Shown here: positions 28,076 to 36,384 of the stretch, in pieces
Layout of the letters: the number at the start of each line of letters is the position of its first letter
Numbering within the stretch: the first letter of the stretch is position 1
Source: Bradyrhizobiaceae bacterium
Lineage (GTDB): Bacteria; Pseudomonadota; Alphaproteobacteria; Rhizobiales; Xanthobacteraceae
DNA: 64,000 nt
Direction: 5' to 3'
Assembly (NCBI GenBank): GCA_003963145.1
Contig: RXJJ01000022.1
Coordinates: 89,211 to 153,210 of the forward strand
Notes under the pieces: generated by a model
Databases searched by the model: none
What the model was told of the DNA's origin: nothing
The model's input: only the letters and a program-made list of their open reading frames with translations
Translations under genes and position numbers: made by a program

Positions 28076-28774
28076 CTAGCGGGCCAGAACATTGCCGCTG
28101 AGGGTGTCAAACGTGCTGCCGCCGCTGCGCTTGGTCGGCGTCGCTTCGGGCACCGAAACCGAAGCGCCGAGTGCTTCGGTCAGGCTGGGCGCTGGGCCGC
28201 CCTGAGGCTGCTGCGCCGCCGCGCAAACCTTGGTTTGCATTTGCTCGGTCATCTTGTGACCCTGCGACGCCTGCTGTGCGACTTGCGGGGGAATACCGCA
28301 GCGCCTTGCGTTGGTCTCGAAGAATTTGATCATCTTGAGTTCGGCCTGCCCGAACGCAGCAATAGCCTTGCAGGCCTCAGCAGGAGATCCATGACGCTGG
28401 CCGAGCGCCTTGATGAACGCACCGCGCTTTTCGGCTTCCTGCTTCAATGGCGCAAACTCCGCCATGCAGTCCTGGCCGCCCTGAGCGGCGGCAGGCGGAG
28501 GGCCAAAACCACCGCCCATCGGAGCCGCTCCACCCGAGGGGAAGGCCGCCGGAGCGCGCATTGGGGCCGCGCCACCGCCGACCGGCGGAAATGGCGTGAG
28601 GGCCGGCGCCTGAGATGGCGCGGCCTCACCGGGCAACGGCGCCGGGAAAGCGGCCTGAGCGTTCGCAGAACCGGACGCTATCACAGCCAAACCGCAAAAC
28701 ATGGCGGCTGCCAGTGTGTTCCGGCACGAGTCATTCCGGCGCGAGAAACGCAAGACAAGGCGAATGGCGGTCAA
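28076..28774 (-). CDS. Conserved exported protein with Cys-containing helical domain, unknown function
   Basis: A 232-residue protein with a signal peptide ending GSANAQA near residue 40; a long leader suggests the real start may be an internal Met at residue 25. A Pro/Ala/Gly-rich linker follows, then a helical segment from about residue 100 with three Cys (QDCMAEF, EACKAIAAFG, NARRCGIPP) and KVCAAAQQ. I recall similar periplasmic proteins in rhizobia, but know no function. It is 15 bases upstream of ubiA on the same strand. Confidence 0.7.
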   Translation of the reverse strand: MTAIRLVLRFSRRNDSCRNTLAAAMFCGLAVIASGSANAQAAFPAPLPGEAAPSQAPALTPFPPVGGGAAPMRAPAAFPSGGAAPMGGGFGPPPAAAQGGQDCMAEFAPLKQEAEKRGAFIKALGQRHGSPAEACKAIAAFGQAELKMIKFFETNARRCGIPPQVAQQASQGHKMTEQMQTKVCAAAQQPQGGPAPSLTEALGASVSVPEATPTKRSGGSTFDTLSGNVLAR

Positions 28775-28957
28775 GGCTTTCCTCCGGCGGTTCCGGGCGC
28801 TGGGGCTGTTTTTTACGATCCCTGCTTTGCCTTAACAACCCGTTGAATCGGGCAACAGCACGGCGTCCGTACGAGAAAAACCACGTCTTTACGATCTATG
28901 ACGGCATCGCGCGGAACTGTCGCATGATCTAAAAGCGGCTTCGATAAGGGAGGGCTC

Positions 28958-29743
28958 ATGCCTCAGACCGATTTCAACGCACCGCGTCTGTTCGTCGACG
29001 CCCCGATGTCGACCGCGGCCGTGCTCGAACTCGACCGGGATCAAGCCAATTATCTGGGAAATGTGCTGCGTCTGGCGCCAGGGAACACCGTGCTGGTCTT
29101 CAACGGCAGGGACGGCGAATGGCAAGCCTCGATTTCCGGCCGCAAGCGCGCCGATCGATTGACCCTTTTAACGCAGGTCCGGTCGCAGGACCGTCAGCCG
29201 GATTTGCATCTGGTGTTCGCCCCTCTCAAACATGCCCGGCTGGATTACATGGTCCAGAAGGCCGTCGAGATGGGCGCCAGCGCGCTGCGTCCCGTCATGA
29301 CGCGCTACACCCAGGTTTCGCGAATCAATCTTGAGCGCATGCGGGCCAATGTGATCGAGGCCGCCGAGCAATGCGGCATCCTCAATCTGGCCGTGGTTCA
29401 TGAACCGGCGACGCTGGCCCAATATCTGGCCGACCGCGACCAAGACCGCCGCCTGCTGTTCTGTGACGAACACGCGCCCGTCGAAAATCCGATCGCGGCG
29501 CTGAGCGCCATCGCGGCCGGCACCTCGCCGGGGATCGATCTACTGATCGGGCCGGAAGGCGGTTTCGCCGAGGAGGAGCGCAATACCCTGCTGCGGCAGG
29601 CCAAAATCTACCGCCTGTCGCTGGGTCCCCGCATCCTGCGCGCGGATACGGCCGCAGTGGCGGCGATGACGGTGGCGCAGGCCACATTGGGCGACTGGGC
29701 CGCGCCTTGCGCCCTGCCCGCGCAGGTTGCAGGGGGCGGATAA
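28958..29743 (+). CDS. rsmE: 16S rRNA (uracil1498-N3)-methyltransferase
   Basis: RsmE methylates U1498 of 16S rRNA; it is a SPOUT-class enzyme with a trefoil knot. The 261-residue protein has the N-terminal PUA-like domain and the knot motifs LLIGPEGGFAEEE (~194-206) and LGPRILRADTAAVAAM (~226-241). Start ATG 28958 follows AAGGGAGG. It is the first gene of a + strand run that continues with hisZ and hisG, but there are about 100 bases before hisZ, so cotranscription is uncertain. Confidence 0.95.
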   Translation: MPQTDFNAPRLFVDAPMSTAAVLELDRDQANYLGNVLRLAPGNTVLVFNGRDGEWQASISGRKRADRLTLLTQVRSQDRQPDLHLVFAPLKHARLDYMVQKAVEMGASALRPVMTRYTQVSRINLERMRANVIEAAEQCGILNLAVVHEPATLAQYLADRDQDRRLLFCDEHAPVENPIAALSAIAAGTSPGIDLLIGPEGGFAEEERNTLLRQAKIYRLSLGPRILRADTAAVAAMTVAQATLGDWAAPCALPAQVAGGG

Positions 29744-29844
29744 CTCGTTAAGCCACTTTGCGTTTCCCGGTCGAAACCACGCCTGCGCCATGCTAATGGG
29801 CTGCAACTTTTGATGTTTACGGATGTGACTTTACGGACTTGACG

Positions 29845-30999
29845 ATGACACCGCCCGCCGCCGCCAAAGACCCTGTGGCCGCAACCAGTTCTTCCGCGCA
29901 GGCGGAGGCGCTGCTGTCGTCGTTCGCGCGCGCGGGATACGCGCTGGCAAGGCCTCCAATTCTGCAGCCGGCCGAGCCTTTTCTCGATCTGTCCGGCGAG
30001 GACATCCGCAAAAACCTGTACCTGACAACCGACGCGACCGGCGAGGAACTGTGCCTGCGGCCGGACCTCACCATTCCGGTGGCCCGCGACTATCTGGCCT
30101 CGCCCGTGGCCGGCCAGCCCGCAGGCTTCTGCTATCTCGGTCCGGTGTTTCGTTTCCGCAGCGGAAAACCCAGCGAATTCAATCAGGCCGGTATCGAATC
30201 CTTCGGCCGGCAGGACCGCGCCGCGGCCGATGCGGAGATGCTGGCGCTCGGCCTTCAGGCCTTGGCTGCCTTCGGCATCGACGATATCGAAATCCGCACC
30301 GGCGATGTCGCGCTGTTTCTGGCGCTGATCGACGCGCTTGATCTCGCGCCGGTCTGGAAACGGCGGCTGGTGCGGGATTTCAACCGCAAGATTCTGGCGC
30401 AGGATCTCAGCAGCCTCACGGTCAATCCCTCGACCGTGGCGAAAGACTATGAAGGCGTGCTCGCGGCGCTGGCGGGATCGGACCGCAAGGCGGCGCTGGC
30501 GCTGGTCACCGACCTGATGTCGATCGCCGGCGCCACCAATGTCGGCGGCCGCACGGTGGGCGAAATCGCCGACCGCTTCCTCGAACAATCGACCCTCAAG
30601 GGCGGCATGCTGCCGCGTGAAAAGATCACATTAATCGAGGATTACCTCGCCATTAACTGTCATCCGGACGACGCGGTGGCGCAGCTGCGCGCGCTCGCGG
30701 CCAAGGCAAGGCTCGACCTCTCATCCGCGATCGATCAGCTCGAGAGCCGGACCGGCTTCATGGCGGCGCGCGGCATCGACACCTCGCTCATCAAGTTCTC
30801 GACCTCGTTCGGCCGCGGCCTCGATTACTACACCGGCTTCGAATTCGAGCTGCACAGGAAGAACAACGGCGACATGCCGCTGGTCGGCGGCGGCCGCTAT
30901 GACAATCTGCTGACGCGTCTTGGCGCGCGCGAGCCGATCCCGGCGGTCGGGTTCTCGATCTGGATCGAGGCGCTGGTGAAAAACGGGAGCGCATCATGA
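29845..30999 (+). CDS. hisZ: ATP phosphoribosyltransferase regulatory subunit
   Basis: HisZ is a histidyl-tRNA-synthetase-like protein without aminoacylation activity that regulates HisG. The 384-residue protein has the class II core ([66 protein letters not shown]) and lacks a C-terminal anticodon-binding domain, which distinguishes it from HisS. A TTG at 29839 is an alternative start. The stop overlaps hisG by 4 bases (ATGA). Confidence 0.93.
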   Translation: MTPPAAAKDPVAATSSSAQAEALLSSFARAGYALARPPILQPAEPFLDLSGEDIRKNLYLTTDATGEELCLRPDLTIPVARDYLASPVAGQPAGFCYLGPVFRFRSGKPSEFNQAGIESFGRQDRAAADAEMLALGLQALAAFGIDDIEIRTGDVALFLALIDALDLAPVWKRRLVRDFNRKILAQDLSSLTVNPSTVAKDYEGVLAALAGSDRKAALALVTDLMSIAGATNVGGRTVGEIADRFLEQSTLKGGMLPREKITLIEDYLAINCHPDDAVAQLRALAAKARLDLSSAIDQLESRTGFMAARGIDTSLIKFSTSFGRGLDYYTGFEFELHRKNNGDMPLVGGGRYDNLLTRLGAREPIPAVGFSIWIEALVKNGSAS

Positions 31000-31973
31000 G
31001 CGCGCCTTTCGTTCTCGCCGTTCCTTCCAAGGGCCGCTTGCAGGAAAACGCCGACGCGTTTTTCGCGCGGGCCGGGCTCGCGCTCAACAAACCGCGCGGC
31101 GCGCGCGATTATCGCGGCACCATCGCCGGTCTCGACAATGTCGAGATCGCGTATCTGTCGGCGAGCGAAATCGCGGCGCAACTCGCGCAGGGCACCGTGC
31201 ATCTGGGCATCACCGGTGAAGACCTCGTGCGCGAAAGCATCCTCGACGCCGACAAGCGCGTGCTGCTGGTGGAAAATCTCGGCTTCGGCAACGCCAATGT
31301 CGTGGTCGCCGTGCCGCAGGCCTGGATCGATGTCCGCACCATGGCCGATCTCGACGACGTCGCGACCTCGTTCCGCGAACAGCACGACACGCGCATGCGC
31401 GTCGCCACGAAATATTTCAACCTGACCCGCAATTTCTTCGCCGCGCACGGTGTGCTCGATTATCGCATCGTCGCGTCGGCTGGAGCGACCGAAGGCGCGC
31501 CCGCCAGCGGCAGCGCCGAACTGATCGTCGACATCACCACCACCGGCGCGACGCTGGAAGCCAACGGGCTGAAGGTGCTGGATGACGGCGTGATCCTGCG
31601 CAGCCACGCCAATCTCGTCGCCTCGCATCAGGCCGACTGGTCGTTCGAGGCGCGCGAGACCGCGCGCATCATCCTCGACCACATCGCCGCCCGCGCCCGC
31701 GCCGCCAAATACAAGGAAGTCCGCACCCGCTTCACCGGCTGCAACGACGCGCTCCTGAGCGAGGCCCACAACAAGTTCGGCGTGGTATCGCCCTTCGGCG
31801 GCCCGACCTCCTCCGGCATGGTGACGCTGCACTGTCCGCCGGCGCAGCTCTATGCGCTCGGCAGTTTCCTGCGCGCGCATGGCGCGGAGACCGTCTCGAT
31901 CGGGTCGCTCGATTACGTGATGGACCGCGAGAACCCGCTGTTCGCCCGGCTCGAGGCGTTTCTTGACCGCTAA
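30996..31973 (+). CDS. hisG: ATP phosphoribosyltransferase, 325 residues
   Basis: HisG catalyses the first step of histidine synthesis, joining ATP and PRPP. Diagnostic segments are [30 protein letters not shown] and [20 protein letters not shown], the last holding the PRPP-binding loop. HisG partners of HisZ are usually the short form (~210-230 residues). This one is 325 residues, with a C-terminal part (from about residue 225) that does not read like the ACT-like regulatory domain of long HisG as I know it. The pairing is coupled by a 4-base overlap. Confidence 0.93.
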   Translation: MSAPFVLAVPSKGRLQENADAFFARAGLALNKPRGARDYRGTIAGLDNVEIAYLSASEIAAQLAQGTVHLGITGEDLVRESILDADKRVLLVENLGFGNANVVVAVPQAWIDVRTMADLDDVATSFREQHDTRMRVATKYFNLTRNFFAAHGVLDYRIVASAGATEGAPASGSAELIVDITTTGATLEANGLKVLDDGVILRSHANLVASHQADWSFEARETARIILDHIAARARAAKYKEVRTRFTGCNDALLSEAHNKFGVVSPFGGPTSSGMVTLHCPPAQLYALGSFLRAHGAETVSIGSLDYVMDRENPLFARLEAFLDR

Positions 31974-32070
31974 ACCGCTTACCTCTGGCGTAGCGACAGC
32001 GCGGAACAATTCCCATATGATGGGTTAGCCGGGATCCGGACTGACAGAGCGACTGACAAGGCTTGATCGA

Positions 32071-33114
32071 ATGCTTGGTGCCGATGTTTCCAATCTGTCC
32101 AATGCAGCCGCCGCGTCCTCGCGCGGCCTGTCGATCGTCGTGCCCGTGTTCAACGAGGCAGCAGGTCTGGGACGGCTGCACGACTCGCTCATCGCGCTCG
32201 CCGACAGATTGAACCGGACCTACGCGCTGCGCTGCGAGGTCGTCTATGTCGATGACGGCTCGCGCGACCACACGCTCGACGTCGCACGCACCCTGCCCGC
32301 CACCGGCATTGATCTTCAGGTGGTGTCGCTGTCGCGCAATTTCGGCAAGGAAGCGGCCCTGATGGCCGGGCTCGATCATGCCAAGCTCGGCGCGATAATG
32401 TTCATGGACGGCGACGGCCAGCACTCGCCCGACATCGCCGAAAAACTGGTGAGCCACTGGCTCGATGACGGCTACGACGTCGTCTATGCCGCCAAGGCAC
32501 ATCGCGACAATGAATCGCTGACGCGGCGTATCGCGGCGCGCGGATTCTACGCGCTCATCAACTGGGGCGCGCGCCAGAAAATTCCCGAGGACGCCGGCGA
32601 CTTCCGCCTGCTCTCGCCGCGTGCAGCAGCCGCGCTCAGGCAACTGCCGGAACGCAATCGCTTCTTCAAGGGCCTCGCAAGCTGGATCGGCTTTCGCCAG
32701 ATCCGCGTCGATTACGAGCCCGAACCCCGCGCCCACGGTGTCACGAGCTTCAGCCCGGCCAAGTTGCTCGGCCTGTCGATCGAAGGGCTGACTTCTTTCT
32801 CGGTCGCGCCATTGCGGCTCGCCAGCCTGCTCGGCCTGCTGCTCGCCTTCGTCGCCTTCCTGTTCGGCCTGTCGATCTTGTGGGAAACCGTGACCACCGG
32901 AAAGTCCGTGCCCGGCTATCCCTCGATCATCGTCGGCTTCATGACCATCGGCGGCGTGCAGCTCATCATGATCGGCGTGCTCGGCGAATATATCGGCAAG
33001 ATTCTCTCCGAACTGAAAGCGCGCCCGATCTATTTCGTCGCCGAGCATGAGGTGAAATCGTCCAGCAGCCAGCCCGCGAACGACGACGCCACGCCCAGGA
33101 CCGCCGCTGAATGA
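32071..33114 (+). CDS. GT2 family glycosyltransferase, polyisoprenyl-phosphate type with two C-terminal membrane helices
   Basis: A 347-residue DPM1/ArnC-like transferase. The GT-A domain (residues ~12-235) shows SIVVPVFNEAAGL, VVYVDDGSRDHTL, SLSRNFGKEAALMAGLDHA and the metal-binding MDGDGQHSPD; two hydrophobic segments follow (~252-272 and ~288-312). Such enzymes load a sugar onto a polyprenyl phosphate at the inner membrane. The sugar is not identifiable. The stop overlaps the HpnK-like deacetylase gene by 4 bases, so a sugar carrier plus deacetylase pathway is likely. Confidence 0.9.
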   Translation: MLGADVSNLSNAAAASSRGLSIVVPVFNEAAGLGRLHDSLIALADRLNRTYALRCEVVYVDDGSRDHTLDVARTLPATGIDLQVVSLSRNFGKEAALMAGLDHAKLGAIMFMDGDGQHSPDIAEKLVSHWLDDGYDVVYAAKAHRDNESLTRRIAARGFYALINWGARQKIPEDAGDFRLLSPRAAAALRQLPERNRFFKGLASWIGFRQIRVDYEPEPRAHGVTSFSPAKLLGLSIEGLTSFSVAPLRLASLLGLLLAFVAFLFGLSILWETVTTGKSVPGYPSIIVGFMTIGGVQLIMIGVLGEYIGKILSELKARPIYFVAEHEVKSSSSQPANDDATPRTAAE

Positions 33115-33962
33115 GCGGCGAGATGCGCCGCGTCACGCTCTGCGCCGACGATTACGGAATCAGCCCCGGCGTCAACCGCGCGATTGTCGAACTGATCGGC
33201 AACAGGCGCCTCAACGCCACCTCGGTGATGATGGTCGGGCCCGCCATCGGCCGCGATGACGTCGCGGCGCTGAAGGAAACGGCGGCGGCCGCGAACTGCG
33301 CCATCGGTCTTCACGTCACGCTGACCGCGCCCTTCGCGCCGCTCAGCCTGCATTTCAAACCGCTCGTCGGCGGCAACTTCCCGCAGCTTGGCGACATGCT
33401 GCAAGCCAGCATCCTGCGCCGGCTCGACAGCGAGATCGTTCATTCCGAAATCGCCGCACAGATCGCTTTCTTCATCGAGCGTTTCGGCCGCGCGCCGGAT
33501 TATCTCGACGGCCACCAGCACGTTCATATCTTTCCGCAAATCCGCGACGCCTTCCTCACAGCGGTCAAGGAGGCCGCGCCCGGCGCATGGGTGCGCCAGT
33601 GCGGACGCAGCCAGACGCGGGCCGTTTTGAAGAATCCGAAGGGACACACCAACCCGAAGGCTTTGCTGCTCGACGTGTTGAGTGCGAAATTCCGCCGCCT
33701 GTGCGCGCGAAAGGGTATCGCCTTCAACCCGGCTTTCGCCGGGGCGTATGATTTCGCCAAGGCGAGCGATTTTGCCGCTCTGATGGACGGCTTTCTCAAA
33801 AGCGTTCCCGAAGGCGGCCTTGTGATGTGCCATCCCGGCTTCGTCGACGAGGTGCTTTTATCGCTCGATCCTTTGACCGATCAGCGCGAACGCGAATATG
33901 CATTTCTCGCCGGCGACGATTTTCCGAAGATGCTGGCCGCGAATGATGTGAGGCTATCGTAA
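33111..33962 (+). CDS. ChbG/HpnK (YdjC-like) family carbohydrate deacetylase
   Basis: A 283-residue YdjC-fold protein. The metal-site residues are the Asp pair in CADDYGISPG (13-14), the His of IGLHVTLT (~70) and LDGHQHVH (~127). HpnK is the hopanoid-cluster member of this family; no hopanoid genes are present here, so I name only the family. It is coupled to the GT2 gene. The predicted product would remove an acetyl group from an N-acetyl sugar, perhaps one carried on the lipid made by the GT2 enzyme. Confidence 0.87.
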   Translation: MSGEMRRVTLCADDYGISPGVNRAIVELIGNRRLNATSVMMVGPAIGRDDVAALKETAAAANCAIGLHVTLTAPFAPLSLHFKPLVGGNFPQLGDMLQASILRRLDSEIVHSEIAAQIAFFIERFGRAPDYLDGHQHVHIFPQIRDAFLTAVKEAAPGAWVRQCGRSQTRAVLKNPKGHTNPKALLLDVLSAKFRRLCARKGIAFNPAFAGAYDFAKASDFAALMDGFLKSVPEGGLVMCHPGFVDEVLLSLDPLTDQREREYAFLAGDDFPKMLAANDVRLS

Positions 33963-33969
33963 TAAGAAC

Positions 33970-33996
33970 GTCGTCCCCGCGCAGGCGGGGACCCAG
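33970..33996 (+). repeat. Palindromic intergenic repeat, copy A
   Basis: A 27-base element with an internal hairpin TCCCCGC / GCGGGGA. Its reverse complement matches copy B (34028-34054) with three changes, so the two face each other and can also form one long hairpin. The CCCGCGNAGGCGGGNAC core is an intergenic repeat type I recall as abundant in Bradyrhizobium-like genomes. As the first hairpin after the stop it could protect the 3' end of the GT2-deacetylase mRNA. Confidence 0.8.
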
Positions 33997-34027
33997 CTCT
34001 TCCTCAATTCTTCATTTGCGGATTTAC

Positions 34028-34054
34028 CTGGGTTCCCGCCTTCGCGGGAACGAC
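34028..34054 (-). repeat. Palindromic intergenic repeat, copy B
   Basis: Opposed copy of the element at 33970-33996, with internal hairpin TTCCCGC / GCGGGAA. A 31-base spacer separates the copies. Confidence 0.8.
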
Positions 34055-34209
34055 ATCGGTGGTGTCGCACGGTCCAACGAATGGAGACATGGCTGGATAC
34101 GCCATGCCGTTTTGTCGCAGCAGTGGAATGGGTCTGGCATCAGCAAATAGGTTGACCGCAGGTTCGCCATGCGGGTGCCAACCCAAAACTCCGCTGAAAA
34201 CTGATATTT

Positions 34210-34288
34210 ACTGGAGGTCCTTTGATTCCAGCATTCGCAAATGAACTCCGCTGCAGGCACATGCGAATCCTGGAATCGGACCACCAGT
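34210..34288. repeat. 79-base imperfect inverted repeat, unassigned
   Basis: Arms at 34210-34239 and 34262-34288. The inner stem is 16 bp with one mismatch (GATTCCAGCATTCGCA against TGCGAATCCTGGAATC). After a 3-base bulge on the left the outer stem adds GGTCC/GGACC and ACTGG/CCAGT around an A-A mismatch. The loop is 22 bases. No T-run follows on either strand, so it is not a terminator. It lies about 100 bases before the DUF2076 gene. Confidence 0.75.
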
Positions 34289-34389
34289 CGACAACCTCTC
34301 CGAAATTTAATCGGCGGCCCCACTTACCCCGACATAAAGCGCATTTAGCTTTCTGGGGCGGAACTGTTCCGCGCAAACTGGAGGGCGAT

Positions 34390-35262
34390 ATGAATCCGCA
34401 AGAGCGCCAGATGATTGACGAGTTGTTCGACCGGCTTTCGAGCCTTGAAACAGCTCCGCGCGATCCGGATGCGGAATCCGCGATCATGGCGGGCCTGCGC
34501 CGCGCGCCGAACGCCGTGTATGCGCTGGTGCAAACCGTGCTGGTGCAGGACGAGGCGCTGCGCCGCGCCAACGATCATATCGAGCAGCTCGAGGGCCGCG
34601 CCGCCACGCAAAATCAGTCCGGCAGTTTTCTGGATTCGATGCGCAGCGCGTTCGGGCTCGACCAGGCGCAGCCGCGGGTCCAGTCTCGCGGCTCGGTTCC
34701 GAATGTGCCTCCCGGCACGAACCGTCCGGTGTGGAACAGCGGCCAGGTGCTGGGCAATGGCCCCGCGTCCGGCGGCTATGCCGACCCCCGCGCGACAAAT
34801 CCGGGTTATGGCGATCCGCGCGGAAGCATGTTCGGCGGACCTCAGCCTGCGGGCGGCGGCTCGTCGTTCCTCGGCACCGCGGCGGCCGCCGCTGCGGGCG
34901 TGATCGGCGGCTCGCTGTTGATGAACAGCATTCGCGGACTTGGAGGCGGATTTGGCGGCGGTCTTGGTGGCGGCAGCCAGCAGAGCCTTGCCTCGGGCGG
35001 CGACCGCGCCAGCCCGTGGGGCAACAGTTCCGACAGCAACCTGTCCGACAGCAGCCTTGCGCGCGATGCCGGCATCAACGACATCGGCAGGACGTCGGGG
35101 TCCGACAATCGTCAGCCGGCCTTCGATCAGGCGCAGGCCGACGCGGCGCAGGACGCCGAGCAGGATCGCTATGACGATCAGGATAACTATGCCGGTGGCG
35201 ACTTCGACGATGACGATTTCGACGACGGCGATTTCGGCGGCGACGACAGCAGCTACGCGTGA
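34390..35262 (+). CDS. DUF2076 protein with Gly-rich core and acidic tail
   Basis: A 290-residue protein. Residues 1-75 match the DUF2076 N-terminus (MNPQERQMIDELFDRLSS, RAPNAVYALVQTVLVQDEAL), a helical coiled-coil-like segment. A disordered linker leads to a Gly/Ala-rich hydrophobic segment (GTAAAAAAGVIGGSLLMNSI), a possible membrane-inserting helix, then FGGGLGGGS. The last ~25 residues are Asp-rich (DDDDFDDGDFGG). The start at 34390 has GGAGG five bases upstream; the longer frame from 34222 is rejected. The family's function is unknown; a periplasmic ligand-binding role has been suggested for some members. Confidence 0.88.
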   Translation: MNPQERQMIDELFDRLSSLETAPRDPDAESAIMAGLRRAPNAVYALVQTVLVQDEALRRANDHIEQLEGRAATQNQSGSFLDSMRSAFGLDQAQPRVQSRGSVPNVPPGTNRPVWNSGQVLGNGPASGGYADPRATNPGYGDPRGSMFGGPQPAGGGSSFLGTAAAAAAGVIGGSLLMNSIRGLGGGFGGGLGGGSQQSLASGGDRASPWGNSSDSNLSDSSLARDAGINDIGRTSGSDNRQPAFDQAQADAAQDAEQDRYDDQDNYAGGDFDDDDFDDGDFGGDDSSYA

Positions 35263-35363
35263 AGTCCGCTTTTCCCTCTCCCCTTGCGGGAGAAAACCAT
35301 TATTGCGCGGCTGCGTGCGACGATCGTCACGCCCGGACTTGATCCGGGCATGACGATTGGAAG
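35263..35363. repeat. Intergenic palindromic repeats between convergent genes
   Basis: This 101-base gap holds two elements. At 35270-35296 is a CCCTCTCCCCTTGCGGGAG repeat, a type I recall as common in rhizobial intergenic DNA. At 35323-35357 is a 15-bp stem with one mismatch and a 5-base loop around GCCCGGA/TCCGGGC, related to the first arm of the element between groES and groEL. It may act as a two-way transcription barrier between the DUF2076 and L,D-transpeptidase genes, though no T-run is present. Confidence 0.75.
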
Positions 35364-36101
35364 TTACAGCACGATGACCTTGGTGCCGACGCGGACGCGG
35401 CCATAAAGATCGATCACGTCCTCGTTGCGCATGCGGATGCAGCCGGACGAGACGTTGGTGCCGATGGTCCATGGCTCGTTGGAGCCGTGAATGCGATAGA
35501 GCGACGAGCCGAGATACATCGCGCGCGCGCCGAGCGGATTTTCCGGCCCGCCCTCCATGTGACGCGGCAGATCGGGACGGCGCTGAAGCATTTCGGCGGG
35601 CGGCGTCCAGTCCGGCCATTCGCGCTTGGCGGAGATCGTCTTGACTCCGGACCACAGAAAGCCCGGCTTGCCGACGCCGACACCATAGCGCAGCGCCTGG
35701 CCGTTGCCCTGCACGAGATAGAGAAACTTGTTCGGCGTATCGATCACCAGCGTGCCCGGCGCTTCCTTGCCGTTATATTCGACAACCTGCTTCTCGTATT
35801 TTGGATCGAAGCCCGGCTGCGCCGCAATCGCGGCATCCTGACGGCTGTACGCGCCGTAGCCGCCGTAACCAGCCTGCGGGTCCATCGGCGGCAGGCCGTT
35901 TTGCTGCAGCGGCGGCTGATAGCGCGGCGCGCCGGCCATCTGCTCGCCGCCACCGAACAGGAACTCGATGAAGCCGCCGCCCATATTGGAGCGTCCGCCA
36001 TAGGCGACGCGCTCGGGCGCCTGCTGGGCGAAAGCGGAACCGGAGATGCCGCTGAAGAAGCACGCGCCTGCGGCGAGCGCGAGAAGGTTTTTCCTGATCA
36101 T
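35364..36101 (-). CDS. L,D-transpeptidase (YkuD domain)
   Basis: A 245-residue exported enzyme that forms 3-3 peptidoglycan cross-links or links proteins to peptidoglycan. The signal peptide covers residues 1-25 (ending SAFAQQ). A Gly/Pro/Gln-rich linker leads to the YkuD domain (~115-245), with the catalytic motif HGSNEPWTIG then SSGCIRMRNEDV, where the Cys is the nucleophile near residue 221. The start at 36101 (MIRKNLL) was chosen over 36140 because it begins the signal peptide properly. Confidence 0.93.
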   Translation of the reverse strand: MIRKNLLALAAGACFFSGISGSAFAQQAPERVAYGGRSNMGGGFIEFLFGGGEQMAGAPRYQPPLQQNGLPPMDPQAGYGGYGAYSRQDAAIAAQPGFDPKYEKQVVEYNGKEAPGTLVIDTPNKFLYLVQGNGQALRYGVGVGKPGFLWSGVKTISAKREWPDWTPPAEMLQRRPDLPRHMEGGPENPLGARAMYLGSSLYRIHGSNEPWTIGTNVSSGCIRMRNEDVIDLYGRVRVGTKVIVL

Positions 36102-36384
36102 CGACGTACTCTGCACTGTTTCGTCGCGGCGCGCGGACACGACGCGCCTTCAATGCATCGATGTAAATTCAAAATCGCGCAGGTTTGGTAAACGGAATCG
36201 GCTTTGCGATTCACCATGTCGTTTAACCATGCGCTTCTTCCCGGTAGCGTTTATTTTCGGTGAAGACACGCGCCTCATGGTTAATCGTTCGTTCCGCGAT
36301 ACCGGCGAGCTTACGGATCTCACTGCTGCAACGGTGCGTTAAACCGCGCGCGATATAACGTTCCACTGATTTTGGGGGGACTTC

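Larger units (their letters stand above)
33963..34389. other. 427-base intergenic region rich in inverted repeats
   Basis: No supportable gene. It holds an opposed pair of palindromic repeats (33970-33996 and 34028-34054) just after the deacetylase gene and a separate 79-base imperfect inverted repeat (34210-34288). A short in-frame extension of the DUF2076 gene runs through its last part but has no ribosome site. The base composition is less GC-rich than that of the genes. It may carry a small RNA or a decayed mobile fragment. Confidence 0.6.

Noticed and set aside
33970..34054. Repeat pair as a CRISPR array
   Set aside because: Only two inverted copies with one spacer; CRISPR repeats are direct and more numerous.
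34210..34288. Inverted repeat read as an intrinsic terminator
   Set aside because: No T-run on either strand and a 22-base loop; it is reported as an unassigned element instead.
34222..34389. 56-residue extension of the DUF2076 protein
   Set aside because: It runs through the inverted repeat and has no ribosome site, whereas the ATG at 34390 has GGAGG and the family N-terminus.
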